Shown: positions 16,404 through 25,051, numbered from the stretch's first letter. The stretch is DNA of 64,000 nt from Candidatus Melainabacteria bacterium (GCA_003258725.1 QHMG01000004.1:124001-188000); one strand, 5' to 3'. Translations and numbers: made by a program. Notes: a model not told the origin generated them from the letters alone.

Positions 16404-16558
16404 AATTATTCGCCTTTCTTGTGTAATCTATTTAATATTATATGTCAAACATGAAATATTAAAATTTTGTTTATTTTTTAAAGTTTTTGTAAAAAATGGC
16501 TTAATATAATAAATGTAAAAAAAGTATAATTAATTTTTAATAAGGAAAGGCAAAAACA

Positions 16559-18400
16559 ATGGCAAAAACAATTGGTATCGACTTGGGTACAACAAACTCT
16601 GTAGTTGCTGTTATGGAAGGTGGTAAACCAACCGTAATCGCAAACGCTGAAGGTATGAGAACAACACCTTCAATCGTAGGTTTTTCAAAAACAGGTGAAA
16701 GATTAGTTGGTCAATTAGCAAAACGTCAAGCAATCTTGAACCCAGACAAAACAATCGCTTCAATCAAAAGACACATGGGCGAAGATTACAAAAAGAACAT
16801 TGATGGAAAAGACTACACTCCACAAGAAATTTCAGCAATGATTTTGAGAAAGTTAGCAGATGATGCTTCTAGCTATTTAGGAGAAAAGGTTACATCAGCA
16901 GTAATCACAGTTCCTGCATATTTTAATGACGCACAACGTCAAGCAACAAAAGATGCTGGTAAAATTGCAGGTTTGGATGTTCTACGTATCGTAAACGAAC
17001 CAACAGCAGCAGCTTTGGCGTACGGTCTAGAAAAAGATAAATCAGAAAAAGTATTAGTATTCGACTTAGGTGGTGGTACATTTGATGTATCTATCCTAGA
17101 AATCGGTGATGGTGTTCACGAAGTACTTTCTACATCAGGTGATACTCACTTAGGTGGTGATGACTTTGATGAAAAAGTTATGAATTGGATTTGTGATGAA
17201 TTCAAGAAAACTGAAGGTATTGACTTACGTGGTGATAAACAAGCAATGCAACGTATTAAAGAAGCAGCTGAAAAAGCAAAATGCGAATTGTCATCAGTAG
17301 TTGAAACAAATATCAACTTACCATTTATCACCGCAGATGCAAATGGTCCAAAACACTTAGACTTGTCATTAACTCGTGCAAAATTTGAAGATTTATGCCA
17401 CGATTTATTGGAAAGATGTAAAAAACCAGTTGAACAAGCAATCCAAGATGCTGGCATTTCAAAAGGTGACATCAACGAAGTAGTATTAGTTGGTGGTTCA
17501 AGCCGTATCCCAGCTGTTCAACAATTGGTAAAAGATTACACAGGTAAAGAACCTAACCAATCAGTAAACCCAGATGAAGTAGTTGCAGTTGGTGCAGCAA
17601 TTCAAGCAGGTGTATTGGCTGGTGAAGTTAATGATATCGTATTGTTAGATGTAACTCCATTAACATTAGGTATTGAAACTTTAGGCGGTGTAATGACTCC
17701 ACTTGTACCAAGAAACACTACAATTCCGGTTTCTAAATCACAAGTGTTCTCAACAGCTGAAAACAACCAAACAGCAGTAGATATTCAAGTATTACAAGGT
17801 GAAAGACCAATGGCTAGAGATAACAAATCTTTAGGTATGTTTAGATTAGAAGGTATCGCACCTGCAATGCGTGGTGTTCCTCAAATCGAAGTAACATTTG
17901 ATATTGATGCTAACGGTATTGTAAACGTATCAGCTAAAGATAAAGCTACAAACAAAGAACAAAAGATTACAATTACAAATTCTTCTAACTTGTCTGAAGA
18001 AGATATCGACAAAATGGTTAAAGAAGCTGAAGCAAACGCAGCAGAAGATAAAAAGAAAAAAGAAGAAGCAGAAGTTAAAAACAATGCAAATTCATTAATC
18101 ACATCTGCTGAAAGAATTGTAAAAGACTTTGAAGGCAAAATTGACAAAGCTGATGAAGAAAAATTAAACGAACAAAAAGAAGCCTTGAAAAAAGCTCTTG
18201 ATGAAAACAAATCAGCTGACGATTTGAAGAAATTGTCTGAAGAATTACAACAAACAATGTTCAGCATTTCTCAAAAAGCATACGAAGCAGTTCAAAAAGA
18301 TGAAAGCGCAAATGCAGGTTCATCTGATTCAGCAAGTTCATCATCAAACGACAACAAAGGTGACGATGATGTAATTGATGCAGAATATACTAAAGAATAA
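16559..18400 (+). CDS. dnaK: Molecular chaperone DnaK (Hsp70)
   Basis: A 613-residue Hsp70. Nucleotide-binding domain motifs GIDLGTTNS (residues 5-13), FDLGGGTFDVSILE and VVLVGGSSRIP are present, followed by the DVTPLTLGIET linker region, the substrate-binding beta domain and a helical lid. The C-terminal tail is Ser/Asn/Asp rich and ends in acidic DDVIDAEYTKE, as in many bacterial DnaKs. A GGAAAGG site precedes the ATG and two TATAAT boxes (16505, 16525) lie upstream. grpE and dnaJ are not adjacent, so this copy is monocistronic. No CIRCE element was found in the upstream gap. Confidence 0.97.
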   Translation: MAKTIGIDLGTTNSVVAVMEGGKPTVIANAEGMRTTPSIVGFSKTGERLVGQLAKRQAILNPDKTIASIKRHMGEDYKKNIDGKDYTPQEISAMILRKLADDASSYLGEKVTSAVITVPAYFNDAQRQATKDAGKIAGLDVLRIVNEPTAAALAYGLEKDKSEKVLVFDLGGGTFDVSILEIGDGVHEVLSTSGDTHLGGDDFDEKVMNWICDEFKKTEGIDLRGDKQAMQRIKEAAEKAKCELSSVVETNINLPFITADANGPKHLDLSLTRAKFEDLCHDLLERCKKPVEQAIQDAGISKGDINEVVLVGGSSRIPAVQQLVKDYTGKEPNQSVNPDEVVAVGAAIQAGVLAGEVNDIVLLDVTPLTLGIETLGGVMTPLVPRNTTIPVSKSQVFSTAENNQTAVDIQVLQGERPMARDNKSLGMFRLEGIAPAMRGVPQIEVTFDIDANGIVNVSAKDKATNKEQKITITNSSNLSEEDIDKMVKEAEANAAEDKKKKEEAEVKNNANSLITSAERIVKDFEGKIDKADEEKLNEQKEALKKALDENKSADDLKKLSEELQQTMFSISQKAYEAVQKDESANAGSSDSASSSSNDNKGDDDVIDAEYTKE

Positions 18401-18423
18401 TCAGTAATGATTGAATAATTTTG

Positions 18424-18456
18424 AAAGAGCGCCGACCTTAGGTCGGCGCTCTTTTG
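18424..18456 (+). terminator. dnaK terminator
   Basis: Perfect 14-bp stem (18424-18437 with 18441-18454), three-base loop TTA, ending in TTTTG. It begins 23 bases after the dnaK stop. Confidence 0.88.
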
Positions 18457-18499
18457 ATTGTATTATCTTATAGTATTCATTTTTAACACATATCATACT

Positions 18500-18561
18500 G
18501 TCATCCTGAACTCGTTTCAGGATCTCAAAAATGTGAGATTCTGAACCAAGTTCATAATGAT
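18500..18561. repeat. Inverted pair of GTCAT palindromes
   Basis: Copy A runs 18500-18527 (GTCATCCTGAAC-TCG-TTTCAGGATCTCA). Copy B, on the opposite strand, covers 18534-18561 and differs by several bases. Six bases separate them. Each copy is itself a hairpin, and together they make a larger palindrome, a bipartite arrangement reminiscent of REP/BIME or MITE ends. Confidence 0.75.
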
Positions 18562-18611
18562 AAAAGATAAAAATTTTATGCAAAAATTTTTAATAATTAA
18601 ATAAAATCCAC

Positions 18612-18639
18612 TTGCCAAATATTATTGATGTAATATGAT
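18612..18639 (+). promoter_or_regulatory. Promoter of rpmI-rplT
   Basis: TTGCCA (18612-18617), 16-bp spacer, TATGAT (18634-18639). This would give a leader of about 98 bases before rpmI. Confidence 0.55.
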
Positions 18640-18645
18640 AGTTGT

Positions 18646-18742
18646 ACACTATAAATCGAAAGTTATGGCGTTGGTATGCCATGCTTTACGTAAGTGGAGA
18701 GGTTCAGACCTCTGATTACACAAGTAAAAAGGAGAAAACAAA
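18646..18742 (+). promoter_or_regulatory. Structured 5' leader of rpmI-rplT, candidate L20 autoregulatory site
   Basis: The leader holds an ATGGC/GCCAT hairpin (18665-18669 with 18678-18682) and a 6-bp hairpin with TCAG loop (18698-18703 with 18708-18713), then AAAAGGAG before rpmI. L20 represses its own operon through leader RNA structures in other bacteria; whether this leader mimics the L20 site in 23S rRNA is inference. Confidence 0.4.
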
Positions 18743-18952
18743 ATGCCAAAAATGAAAACTCACAAGTCTGGCGCAAAACGTTACAAAGTAACAGCAACAG
18801 GCAAAATTACCCGCAGAAAAGCTGGTATTGGACACTTACTAGCAAACAAATCTGCTAGCAGAAAGAGAAAGTTGTTCAAAACAACTGAAATCGCTGCTTC
18901 ACAAGTAGATTTAGTTTCAAAAGAGTTACCATACAAGAAGTATTCAAGATAG
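18743..18952 (+). CDS. rpmI: Ribosomal protein L35
   Basis: A 69-residue, very basic protein of the 50S subunit. The family start MPKMKTHKSGAKRYKVTATGKI and the SASRKRKL segment are clear. AAAAGGAG lies upstream of the ATG. In many bacteria infC precedes rpmI-rplT; here it does not, as is usual in cyanobacteria, where infC is separate. The gene pair follows a structured leader. Confidence 0.97.
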   Translation: MPKMKTHKSGAKRYKVTATGKITRRKAGIGHLLANKSASRKRKLFKTTEIAASQVDLVSKELPYKKYSR

Positions 18953-18961
18953 GAGTGGACA

Positions 18962-19312
18962 ATGAGAGTAAAACGCGGTAATGTATGTCGCAATAGACAT
19001 AAAAAAATCTTAAAATTAGCTAAAGGTTTCAAAGGCGCAAGAAGCAGAATATTTAAAGTTGCTAACTGTGCTGTAATGAAAGCATTAAAATATGCTTACA
19101 GAGATAGAAAAGCTACAAAACGTAACATGAGAAGATTATGGATTGTTAGAATTAACGCAGCTGTTAGAGAAAACGGCATGAACTATTCTAGATTCGTAAA
19201 CGCATGCAAAAAAGCTAATATCGTTGTAAACAGAAAAATGCTTGCAGACTTAGCTGTAAACGATAAAGAAGCATTCCAAGTAGTTTTAGAAACTGCAAAA
19301 GCTGCTGTTTAG
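18962..19312 (+). CDS. rplT: Ribosomal protein L20
   Basis: A 116-residue 50S assembly protein. The basic N-terminal tail (MRVKRGNVCRNRHKKILKLAKGFKGARS) and the globular MRRLWIVRINAAVRENGMNYSRF segment are typical. It begins nine bases after rpmI with AGGAGTGG as ribosome-binding site. In bacteria studied, L20 is the repressor of its own operon, acting on the leader RNA. A strong terminator follows. Confidence 0.97.
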   Translation: MRVKRGNVCRNRHKKILKLAKGFKGARSRIFKVANCAVMKALKYAYRDRKATKRNMRRLWIVRINAAVRENGMNYSRFVNACKKANIVVNRKMLADLAVNDKEAFQVVLETAKAAV

Positions 19313-19353
19313 TAGATTTTTAACACTACAAACATATCGTTTAACGAGTTTTT

Positions 19354-19390
19354 ACAGGCGGTCGGTGTATTACACCGACCGCCTGTTTTA
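19354..19390 (+). terminator. rpmI-rplT terminator
   Basis: ACAGGCGGTCGGTGTA pairs with TACACCGACCGCCTGT (19354-19369 with 19371-19386, effective loop ATTA or T), followed by TTTATTATT. It lies 41 bases past rplT. Confidence 0.88.
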
Positions 19391-19418
19391 TTATTAAATA
19401 TTAAAAATGAATATTCTT

Positions 19419-19678
19419 ATAACAAAAATCGCCATTACTGTCATAATAGCGATTTTGCAAATTGTTATAGTTTGTTTGTAGGGGACTAAGCCAAGCCTTA
19501 AGGAAACTGCCATTCTTTAGGGCTTGCCCCTATTGATATTATTTACGATTTTTTATTCTTTGTCAAGTCTTATAGTAAATTTAAACCTTCCGTCATACCA
19601 CACTTGTTGTGGTATCTTTTGAACTTTTCAATTAATAAATAAAACCTAATGTCATTCTGAACTTGTTTCAGAATCTCT
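19419..19678. repeat. Repeat-rich intergenic region with four successive palindromes
   Basis: The 476-base gap between rplT and the amidase holds no gene. After the terminator come an imperfect palindrome 19419-19468 (AAAATCGC/GCGATTTT inside ATAACAA/TTGTTAT), another at 19479-19532 (TAGGGG...CCCCTA with AAGCC/GGCTT), a GTCAT-type element 19592-19617 with stem ACCACA/TGTGGT, and a standard GTCAT copy at 19651-19678. Confidence 0.75.
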
Positions 19679-19776
19679 TATTTTATAAACTTTGAAATAA
19701 AATTAGAGTCACTTTGCCTATTTATTCCCCCTTCAATCTCGGTTGCATGGTTGATGTTGATTTTTAATAAATCTAC

Positions 19777-19782
19777 TATACT
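19777..19782 (+). promoter_or_regulatory. -10 box giving an apparently leaderless amidase mRNA
   Basis: TATACT ends six bases before the ATG at 19789. No Shine-Dalgarno-like purine run is present. The -35 is poor (TTGATG at 20 bp, TTGATT at 14 bp). Confidence 0.5.
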
Positions 19783-19788
19783 CTTAGT

Positions 19789-21201
19789 ATGAAAAAATTC
19801 TTATACGCAATATTGGGCTTAATGCTAGTTCAAATGCAGGCAAATGCACTAGATATTGTTTATCCGACAAAAGAATATTCAAAAATTAATTCGCCATCAA
19901 CCTTTATTGTTGGTTCTACAAAGCCTAACGATAGACTTTTTATTAACGATAGAGAAATTGATGTGCATAAATCAGGCGCATTTGCGCAGGCTGTAAAACT
20001 TCAAAACGGAGTGAATGAGTTTAGAGTTTACTCTGGAAATGTTGAAAAAACTTATACAATTGAACGCCCTTATGTAGGTGGCGGAAATTGGAAACCTGCT
20101 CAAATTGTGGATTTTGAATGTCCTAAAATAATGGAAATTATACGTGAGGGCGCACCTGTAAGAACAACTCCTGTTCAATCTGGAATTAATAGATTGGCTC
20201 ATTATCATCGTGGCATGTTGTTGAAGGTTGACGGTGAAAAGGGTGATATGTATAGGGTTGTGCTTGCAAACAACCAAAAAGTCTGGGTTGCAAAAAGTGA
20301 TGTAAAACGCAAATTGGTTAATTATGACAGAGCCTTTTTGTACGATTATAGAGAAAGAGAAACTGAAAACAACTATATTTATGAATTTGCATTGTCAAAA
20401 CAAACTCCCTATTCAATCACAGAGGGCGAAACAATGACTTTGAAAATTTATAATGTAGGTGGAAATGATAATAATATAGCAACTTTTAATATTAAATTAA
20501 ATCAAATGCTTATGGGGTATGATATACGCTATAAAGGCGATACGTTGGTTTTGAGTATTAAAAAAGAACCTAATTTATCAAGAAAACATCCGTTAAAAAA
20601 TGTTAGAATTGTGGTTGATGCAGGACATGGCGGTAAAGAATTAGGCGCTGTTGGTTGTTGTAGAAATTACGAAAAGGATTTCAACCTTTCAATTGCAAAA
20701 TATTTGGAAAAAGAACTTCGCTCAATGGGTGCAACGGTTTATATGACAAGAAGTTATGATAAATATGTATCTTTGAATGATAGAGTCCGATATACAAACG
20801 ATAAAGAGGCTCAAATTTTTGTAAGTATCCATGCAAATTCACTTCCAGATAGTATAAATCCAATGACAAGACGTGGTTCAAGCGTTTTCTATTACTATGA
20901 TGAAGCAAAACCTTTGTCTGATGCGATTATGAACTCGGTAGCAAATAAAATGCCTGTAAATAACGAAGGTGTAAAACAAGCGAGCTTTGCAGTGGTTCGT
21001 AATACTTCTGCTGTAAGTGTTTTAGTTGAAACAGCTTACGTTATTAATCCGTATGATAATGAATTGTTGATGACAGATAAATTTAGACAAGACTATGCAA
21101 AAGCGGTTGCAGATGGTATTAAGAACTATGTATGGCAATCTTCACGCATAAAAATGGCATGGCTTTCTCGTAATAAAATTAAATGCGAAAAAATATCATA
21201 G
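19789..21201 (+). CDS. N-acetylmuramoyl-L-alanine amidase (Amidase_3), secreted
   Basis: A 470-residue cell-wall hydrolase that would cut between MurNAc and the stem peptide, as AmiC does during daughter-cell separation. A signal peptide (residues 1-20, ending ANA) leads into an N-terminal beta-rich region of about 240 residues, partly AMIN- or SH3-like. The zinc amidase domain spans roughly 270-455 and its ligands are intact: H280 in DAGHGG, E295, H348 in SIHAN, and the catalytic E414 in VETAYVIN. The first Met is needed for the signal peptide. The gene stands alone, opposite pgk. Confidence 0.92.
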   Translation: MKKFLYAILGLMLVQMQANALDIVYPTKEYSKINSPSTFIVGSTKPNDRLFINDREIDVHKSGAFAQAVKLQNGVNEFRVYSGNVEKTYTIERPYVGGGNWKPAQIVDFECPKIMEIIREGAPVRTTPVQSGINRLAHYHRGMLLKVDGEKGDMYRVVLANNQKVWVAKSDVKRKLVNYDRAFLYDYRERETENNYIYEFALSKQTPYSITEGETMTLKIYNVGGNDNNIATFNIKLNQMLMGYDIRYKGDTLVLSIKKEPNLSRKHPLKNVRIVVDAGHGGKELGAVGCCRNYEKDFNLSIAKYLEKELRSMGATVYMTRSYDKYVSLNDRVRYTNDKEAQIFVSIHANSLPDSINPMTRRGSSVFYYYDEAKPLSDAIMNSVANKMPVNNEGVKQASFAVVRNTSAVSVLVETAYVINPYDNELLMTDKFRQDYAKAVADGIKNYVWQSSRIKMAWLSRNKIKCEKIS

Positions 21202-21272
21202 TTAGAAATTTTGAGATTTAGAAGATTTAGGTCTAGTAAAACAGTAACCCTTCATTTTTGTCCGTAAAAAAT

Positions 21273-21292
21273 CGTACGTAAAAATACGTACG
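21273..21292. repeat. Perfect short palindrome CGTACGTA-AAAA-TACGTACG
   Basis: An 8-bp inverted repeat with AAAA loop, 71 bases past the amidase stop; neighbouring CACCT-ACA-AGGTG (21300-21312) forms a second small hairpin. No T-tract follows. Confidence 0.55.
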
Positions 21293-21321
21293 CTATACAC
21301 CTACAAGGTGGATTAAAATAA

Positions 21322-21352
21322 AACTAAGGCGGTGCTTTGCACCGCCTTAGTT
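21322..21352 (-). terminator. pgk terminator (minus strand)
   Basis: Perfect 14-bp stem (21322-21335 with 21339-21352), three-base loop. On the minus strand it runs into TTTTATTTTAA. It may also stop amidase transcripts, though the plus-side tail is weak. Confidence 0.8.
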
Positions 21353-21379
21353 ACTTATGTGACAGTAATAGCCTAGCGA

Positions 21380-22594
21380 TTACGCTTCGTCTAATGCTGC
21401 AACACCTGGTAATACTTTACCTTCAATGAATTCTAATGATGCACCACCACCTGTTGATACGTGAGTGAAGTCTTCAGCTTTGAAGAATTTCTTAGCCGCA
21501 GAAACTGAATCACCACCGCCAATTACTGATGTAGCACCGTTTTTAGTCGCTTCAACGATGTCTTTAAGGATTGATTTTGTACCTTCAGCGAATTTAGGGT
21601 TTTCAAATGCGCCAACAGGGCCGTTCATAAGGATTGTTTTAGAAGATTTGATAACTTCTGCAAATGCCTTTTGTGATTCAGGGCCTGCATCTACGCCTTC
21701 GAAACCGTCTGGAATGTCCTTGATATCTACAACTTTGTTAGTTCCGTTGCCAGAAAAGTCGTCTGTTACAAGAACATCAGTTGCCATAACTAGCTTAACG
21801 CCTTTATCTGCGGCTTTCTTCTCGATTGCTTTTGCAACTTCCAATTGGTCGTCTTCGCAAATAGAGTTACCGATGTTGCCACCGTTAGCTTTTACGAATG
21901 TATAAGCCATACCACCGCCAATAATCATATTATCAACCTTGTCTAATAAGTTTTCCAAAACACCGATTTTAGAAGAAACTTTTGCACCGCCAACAACAGC
22001 AGTGAAAGGTCTTTCAGGATTATCTAATGCTTGAGATAAGCAACGAATTTCTTTTTCCATTAATAGTCCAGATACAGCTGGTTTAAGGATTTTAGCTAAT
22101 TTTGCAGTTGATGTGTGGTTTCTGTGAGCTGCGCCAAATGCGTCATTTACGTAGAAATCACCAAGTTTTGCAAGTTCTTCAGCAAAAGTCATATCATCAT
22201 CTTTAGCTTCTTCAGCTTTGTAGTAACGAATGTTTTCTAATAAAGCAACTTGACCGTCTTTTAAGTCAGCTAACTCTTTGTCAGCGCCTTCACCAACAGG
22301 TGATTTAACGAATTTAACTTCTTGACCAAGAACTTTTGACATATATTTTGCAACAGGTTCAAGTGATAAATCTTCTAATTTTTGTCCTTCTTTAAGTTTT
22401 TGAGGTCTGCCCAAGTGAGCCATTAAGATGATTTTAGCACCCTTATCTTGCAAGAATTTTACTGTTGGTAAAATTGCTTGAATTCTAGTGTCGTCAGTAA
22501 CATTTTTGTCTGCGTCTAGAGGAACATTGATGTCTACTCTAACTAACGCTCTTTTACCTTGAACGTCGCCTAAATCTTTGATTGATTTTTTCAT
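21380..22594 (-). CDS. pgk: Phosphoglycerate kinase
   Basis: A 404-residue glycolytic enzyme making ATP and 3-phosphoglycerate from 1,3-bisphosphoglycerate. The N-terminal substrate site (VRVDINVPLD, HLGRP, RNHTSTAKLAK region) and C-terminal nucleotide site (NGPVGAFENPKFAEGT, GGGDSVSAAKKF, STGGGASLEF) are complete. AAAGGAG precedes the ATG. gapdh and other glycolytic genes are not next to it; it is transcribed alone and ends at a strong minus-strand terminator. Confidence 0.97.
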   Translation of the reverse strand: MKKSIKDLGDVQGKRALVRVDINVPLDADKNVTDDTRIQAILPTVKFLQDKGAKIILMAHLGRPQKLKEGQKLEDLSLEPVAKYMSKVLGQEVKFVKSPVGEGADKELADLKDGQVALLENIRYYKAEEAKDDDMTFAEELAKLGDFYVNDAFGAAHRNHTSTAKLAKILKPAVSGLLMEKEIRCLSQALDNPERPFTAVVGGAKVSSKIGVLENLLDKVDNMIIGGGMAYTFVKANGGNIGNSICEDDQLEVAKAIEKKAADKGVKLVMATDVLVTDDFSGNGTNKVVDIKDIPDGFEGVDAGPESQKAFAEVIKSSKTILMNGPVGAFENPKFAEGTKSILKDIVEATKNGATSVIGGGDSVSAAKKFFKAEDFTHVSTGGGASLEFIEGKVLPGVAALDEA

Positions 22595-22765
22595 TTTGTT
22601 AATCTCCTTTTATAAGTACAAAATTATATTATTTCCTACATTTTTATTTTAATCGACACAAAATTTTAAGTAAAGTATTAATTTTTTTTCACAAATATTG
22701 AATTTTCTTTTTAGTTTAAAGTACAATATACATAAAGTGTCGATAAATAGCATGGGAATTATGGA

Positions 22766-23596
22766 ATGATGGACGATTTATTAACAGGATATAACTTTTA
22801 CTCGAGCGGTCGAGATATGGAACTTATCACTAAAATTGTCGACACATTAAAAGATATTTTAGAATATGACAAAAAGCAAGCAAAGCCTTTATTCTTGCGT
22901 ACGACAGACAACTTTATTATGAATATTGCTCGTAAGGTTGTTGAAGAAAAGAAAAAGACTTTTTTGATTGGTATTACTGGCGAAAGCGCTTCTGGAAAGA
23001 CTGTGTTTGTTGATAATACTACACATGCTTGCGTAAAAGATTCTCATGACGGCATTTATACCGTAGTTAGGCAAGATGATTACTACAAAGATACATCAAA
23101 AGAATTGAGAGAAGCGGGAAGTTACGAAGAACTATTTAAAACAGGTTTTAGCTTTGATACCCCTGATGTTATTGATTTACAGCTAATGCGAGAACACTTA
23201 ATTGCACTTAAGGAAGGTAAAGAAATTATCTCTCCTCGTTACAATTTTGTAACTTGTGAATCTACTCCAGACGGTGATGTTAAAAAGCCAGCTAAAATAA
23301 TCTTAACAGAAGGTTTGTATGTTTTAAATGAGCAAGTACGTGACATTATGGATGTGAAAGTTTATGTCTTTACTCCATTAGAAGTTTTGAAAGATCGTTG
23401 GTACAAACGAGCTGCAAGCAGGGGTAAAACAGGCGAAGCTGCTGATATGCAGTTTAAAGATGTAAATAAAACAGCTCAGCAATACATCAGACCAACTTAT
23501 CCAATTGCAGATGTAATTATCAATGGACTTGTATCTCAAGAATATATTGTAGAAATTACAGACAAGATTTTTGACTCTATTAAAGCATTATTTTAA
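22766..23596 (+). CDS. Uridine kinase/phosphoribulokinase-family P-loop kinase
   Basis: A 276-residue protein with a Walker A motif GESASGKT at about residues 71-78, followed by RQDDYYKDT (the acidic/aromatic substrate region typical of uridine kinases), FDTPDVID and ILTEGLYVL (Walker B-like). That order matches the PRK/URK superfamily. About 60 residues precede the P-loop, longer than in the short Udk enzymes, and the C-terminus KRAASRGKTGEAADMQF holds a lid-type Arg. Uridine/cytidine phosphorylation is the simplest guess; nothing here singles it out. Two overlapping ATG codons (22766, 22769) are possible starts, with GGGAA upstream. Confidence 0.8.
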   Translation: MMDDLLTGYNFYSSGRDMELITKIVDTLKDILEYDKKQAKPLFLRTTDNFIMNIARKVVEEKKKTFLIGITGESASGKTVFVDNTTHACVKDSHDGIYTVVRQDDYYKDTSKELREAGSYEELFKTGFSFDTPDVIDLQLMREHLIALKEGKEIISPRYNFVTCESTPDGDVKKPAKIILTEGLYVLNEQVRDIMDVKVYVFTPLEVLKDRWYKRAASRGKTGEAADMQFKDVNKTAQQYIRPTYPIADVIINGLVSQEYIVEITDKIFDSIKALF

Positions 23597-23617
23597 AAAA
23601 TCATATATTTTGACTAT

Positions 23618-23645
23618 TTGAAATTTGTAAAAACATCATTATACT
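23618..23645 (+). promoter_or_regulatory. Promoter giving an apparently leaderless mRNA
   Basis: TTGAAA (23618-23623), 16-bp spacer, TATACT (23640-23645), then six bases to the ATG at 23652. The predicted start point falls on the ATG and no ribosome-binding site is visible. Confidence 0.6.
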
Positions 23646-23651
23646 AAAACT

Positions 23652-24224
23652 ATGAAACGTTTTTTGTTAACAATTTTAATGATTATGTTTTCTACTCTTA
23701 CGGTAAACTCGCAAGAACTTCTTTTGCGTGGATATGACGGTATTGAATTGCCTATCGGAACTTTAATTCAGGTTATTAATTTACAAGAATTTTCAACAAA
23801 ATATTGTGATGAAACGACAAGAGTTTCTTTTGTTGCAACAAACGATACATACATGCAAGAAATGGTTATAATACCTAAGGGAACACGTTTTTACGGCATG
23901 ATTGAAAAGATGAACGAACCAATTGTGGGTACTAATGCATCAATGGTAATAAAAATTACTAAAATGGTTTTGCCTGATGACTTTGAGATACCTATGAAGG
24001 GTTATATTTATTCTACAAATAAAAATATAATTGGTGGCGGTTTGACGGAACCAGCGAGTTATGTTAAGGTTCCACATTACCAACAAGGTTTCGGAATTGG
24101 TACAAACAAATTTGTTCCAGGACCCGCTCGTAGAATGGGTGAACACCTTACTATTGCTGCAGGAGCAGACCTTATGATTGTGCTAACAAGTCCAGCTTAC
24201 ATTACACATACCTTAACAAATTGA
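23652..24224 (+). CDS. Small secreted protein with TrbI/VirB10-like beta domain
   Basis: A 190-residue protein with a signal peptide (MKRFLLTILMIMFSTLTVNS). The rest is beta-rich and has the rhythm of the VirB10/TrbI C-terminal domain: a lead segment with a PIGTLIQV motif, then MVIIPKGTRFYGMIEKM (compare the PKGSRL-G turn of that family), then ITKMVLPDDFEIPMKGYIYS. There is no transmembrane anchor beyond the signal and no proline-rich arm, so it is a stand-alone domain. It precedes a longer relative and a TonB/ExbBD set, suggesting an envelope role. The family assignment is by pattern only. The first Met is required for the signal peptide despite a leaderless start. Confidence 0.7.
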   Translation: MKRFLLTILMIMFSTLTVNSQELLLRGYDGIELPIGTLIQVINLQEFSTKYCDETTRVSFVATNDTYMQEMVIIPKGTRFYGMIEKMNEPIVGTNASMVIKITKMVLPDDFEIPMKGYIYSTNKNIIGGGLTEPASYVKVPHYQQGFGIGTNKFVPGPARRMGEHLTIAAGADLMIVLTSPAYITHTLTN

Positions 24225-24282
24225 CACGAACGAATAAAATAAATAAAATATCATTATCGTATATTTTTTATGAGGTAATGAT

Positions 24283-24987
24283 ATGAAAAAACAAATTAGC
24301 TTTCTTTTAATCGCAACATTTATTACGATGAACGCTTCTTTTGCAGCTTCAAATTATCAGTATGATTCATCATCTCAAGTATATTCAGGACAACCGTTAA
24401 GAGGTTCTGTAGTAAGTGTTCCTGCGGGGGCTGTAATCTCTGCAGTAACTACATCAGAAATTGGTTCAGAAACTTTGGTAAAAGGTCAAGCTGTGCAATT
24501 GGCATTAGGTTCAGACTTTTACTATAATGGAAAAATGATTGCTCCTGCTGGAAGTACTGTTTACGGTACTGTGACAGAATTGTCAAAAGCGAAATACGGT
24601 GATATGAACGGTAGGGTTAAAATTCTATTTACACAAATTACAACACCTTATGGTGTTCAAATCCCTATTTCAGGTGTAATCAAAACAAATGACGGTTCAG
24701 GAGTTCTTGTTGGCGGAACAAAAATGGACGTAACAAAAGAATATGCAAAGAATATGGCAGTAGGTACAGCCGCAGGTGCTTTATCAGGACTTGTATTTGG
24801 TGCATTAGCTGGCGGTGACGTTGGTCGTGGCGCAGCTTTAGGTACTGCTGTTGGTGCAGGAGGTGGCGCAGTTAAGGCTGCTGCTAAAAAAGGAAACCCT
24901 GTTTCTATTCCTGCAAATTCACGTATAGACATTCTTTTAAATCAGCCAATTACAGTAAACCCTTCGGCATATAGTTACGAAGATTAG
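24283..24987 (+). CDS. Secreted VirB10/TrbI-like protein with glycine-zipper insert
   Basis: A 234-residue protein with signal peptide (1-22). Its core repeats the layout of the upstream gene: RGSVVSVPAGAVISAVTTSEI, then LVKGQAVQLALGSDFYYNGKMIAPAGSTVYGTVTEL and RVKILFTQITTPYGVQIPISGVI, again like the TrbI/VirB10 C-terminal domain. Between the core and a last strand (IPANSRIDILLNQPITVN) lies a glycine-zipper hairpin, GTAAGALSGLVFGALAGG...GTAVGAGGGAVKAA, as found in outer-membrane or periplasmic proteins. A GAGGT ribosome-binding site is present. Its place before tonB suggests a part in the same trans-envelope system. Confidence 0.7.
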   Translation: MKKQISFLLIATFITMNASFAASNYQYDSSSQVYSGQPLRGSVVSVPAGAVISAVTTSEIGSETLVKGQAVQLALGSDFYYNGKMIAPAGSTVYGTVTELSKAKYGDMNGRVKILFTQITTPYGVQIPISGVIKTNDGSGVLVGGTKMDVTKEYAKNMAVGTAAGALSGLVFGALAGGDVGRGAALGTAVGAGGGAVKAAAKKGNPVSIPANSRIDILLNQPITVNPSAYSYED

Positions 24988-25051
24988 AAGGTTAGGGAAT
25001 AAATTATTTTATACTTTTTGTAAAAGTATGAAATAAAAAGTGGGATATCAA

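Noticed and set aside
16441..16558. CIRCE heat-shock operator before dnaK
   Set aside because: No 9-bp inverted repeat of the CIRCE type was found in the gap; only A/T-rich promoter-like sequence is present.
18500..19678. Insertion sequence in the rpmI-rplT neighbourhood
   Set aside because: Short palindromes are present but no transposase frame or target-site duplication, so only non-autonomous repeats are called.
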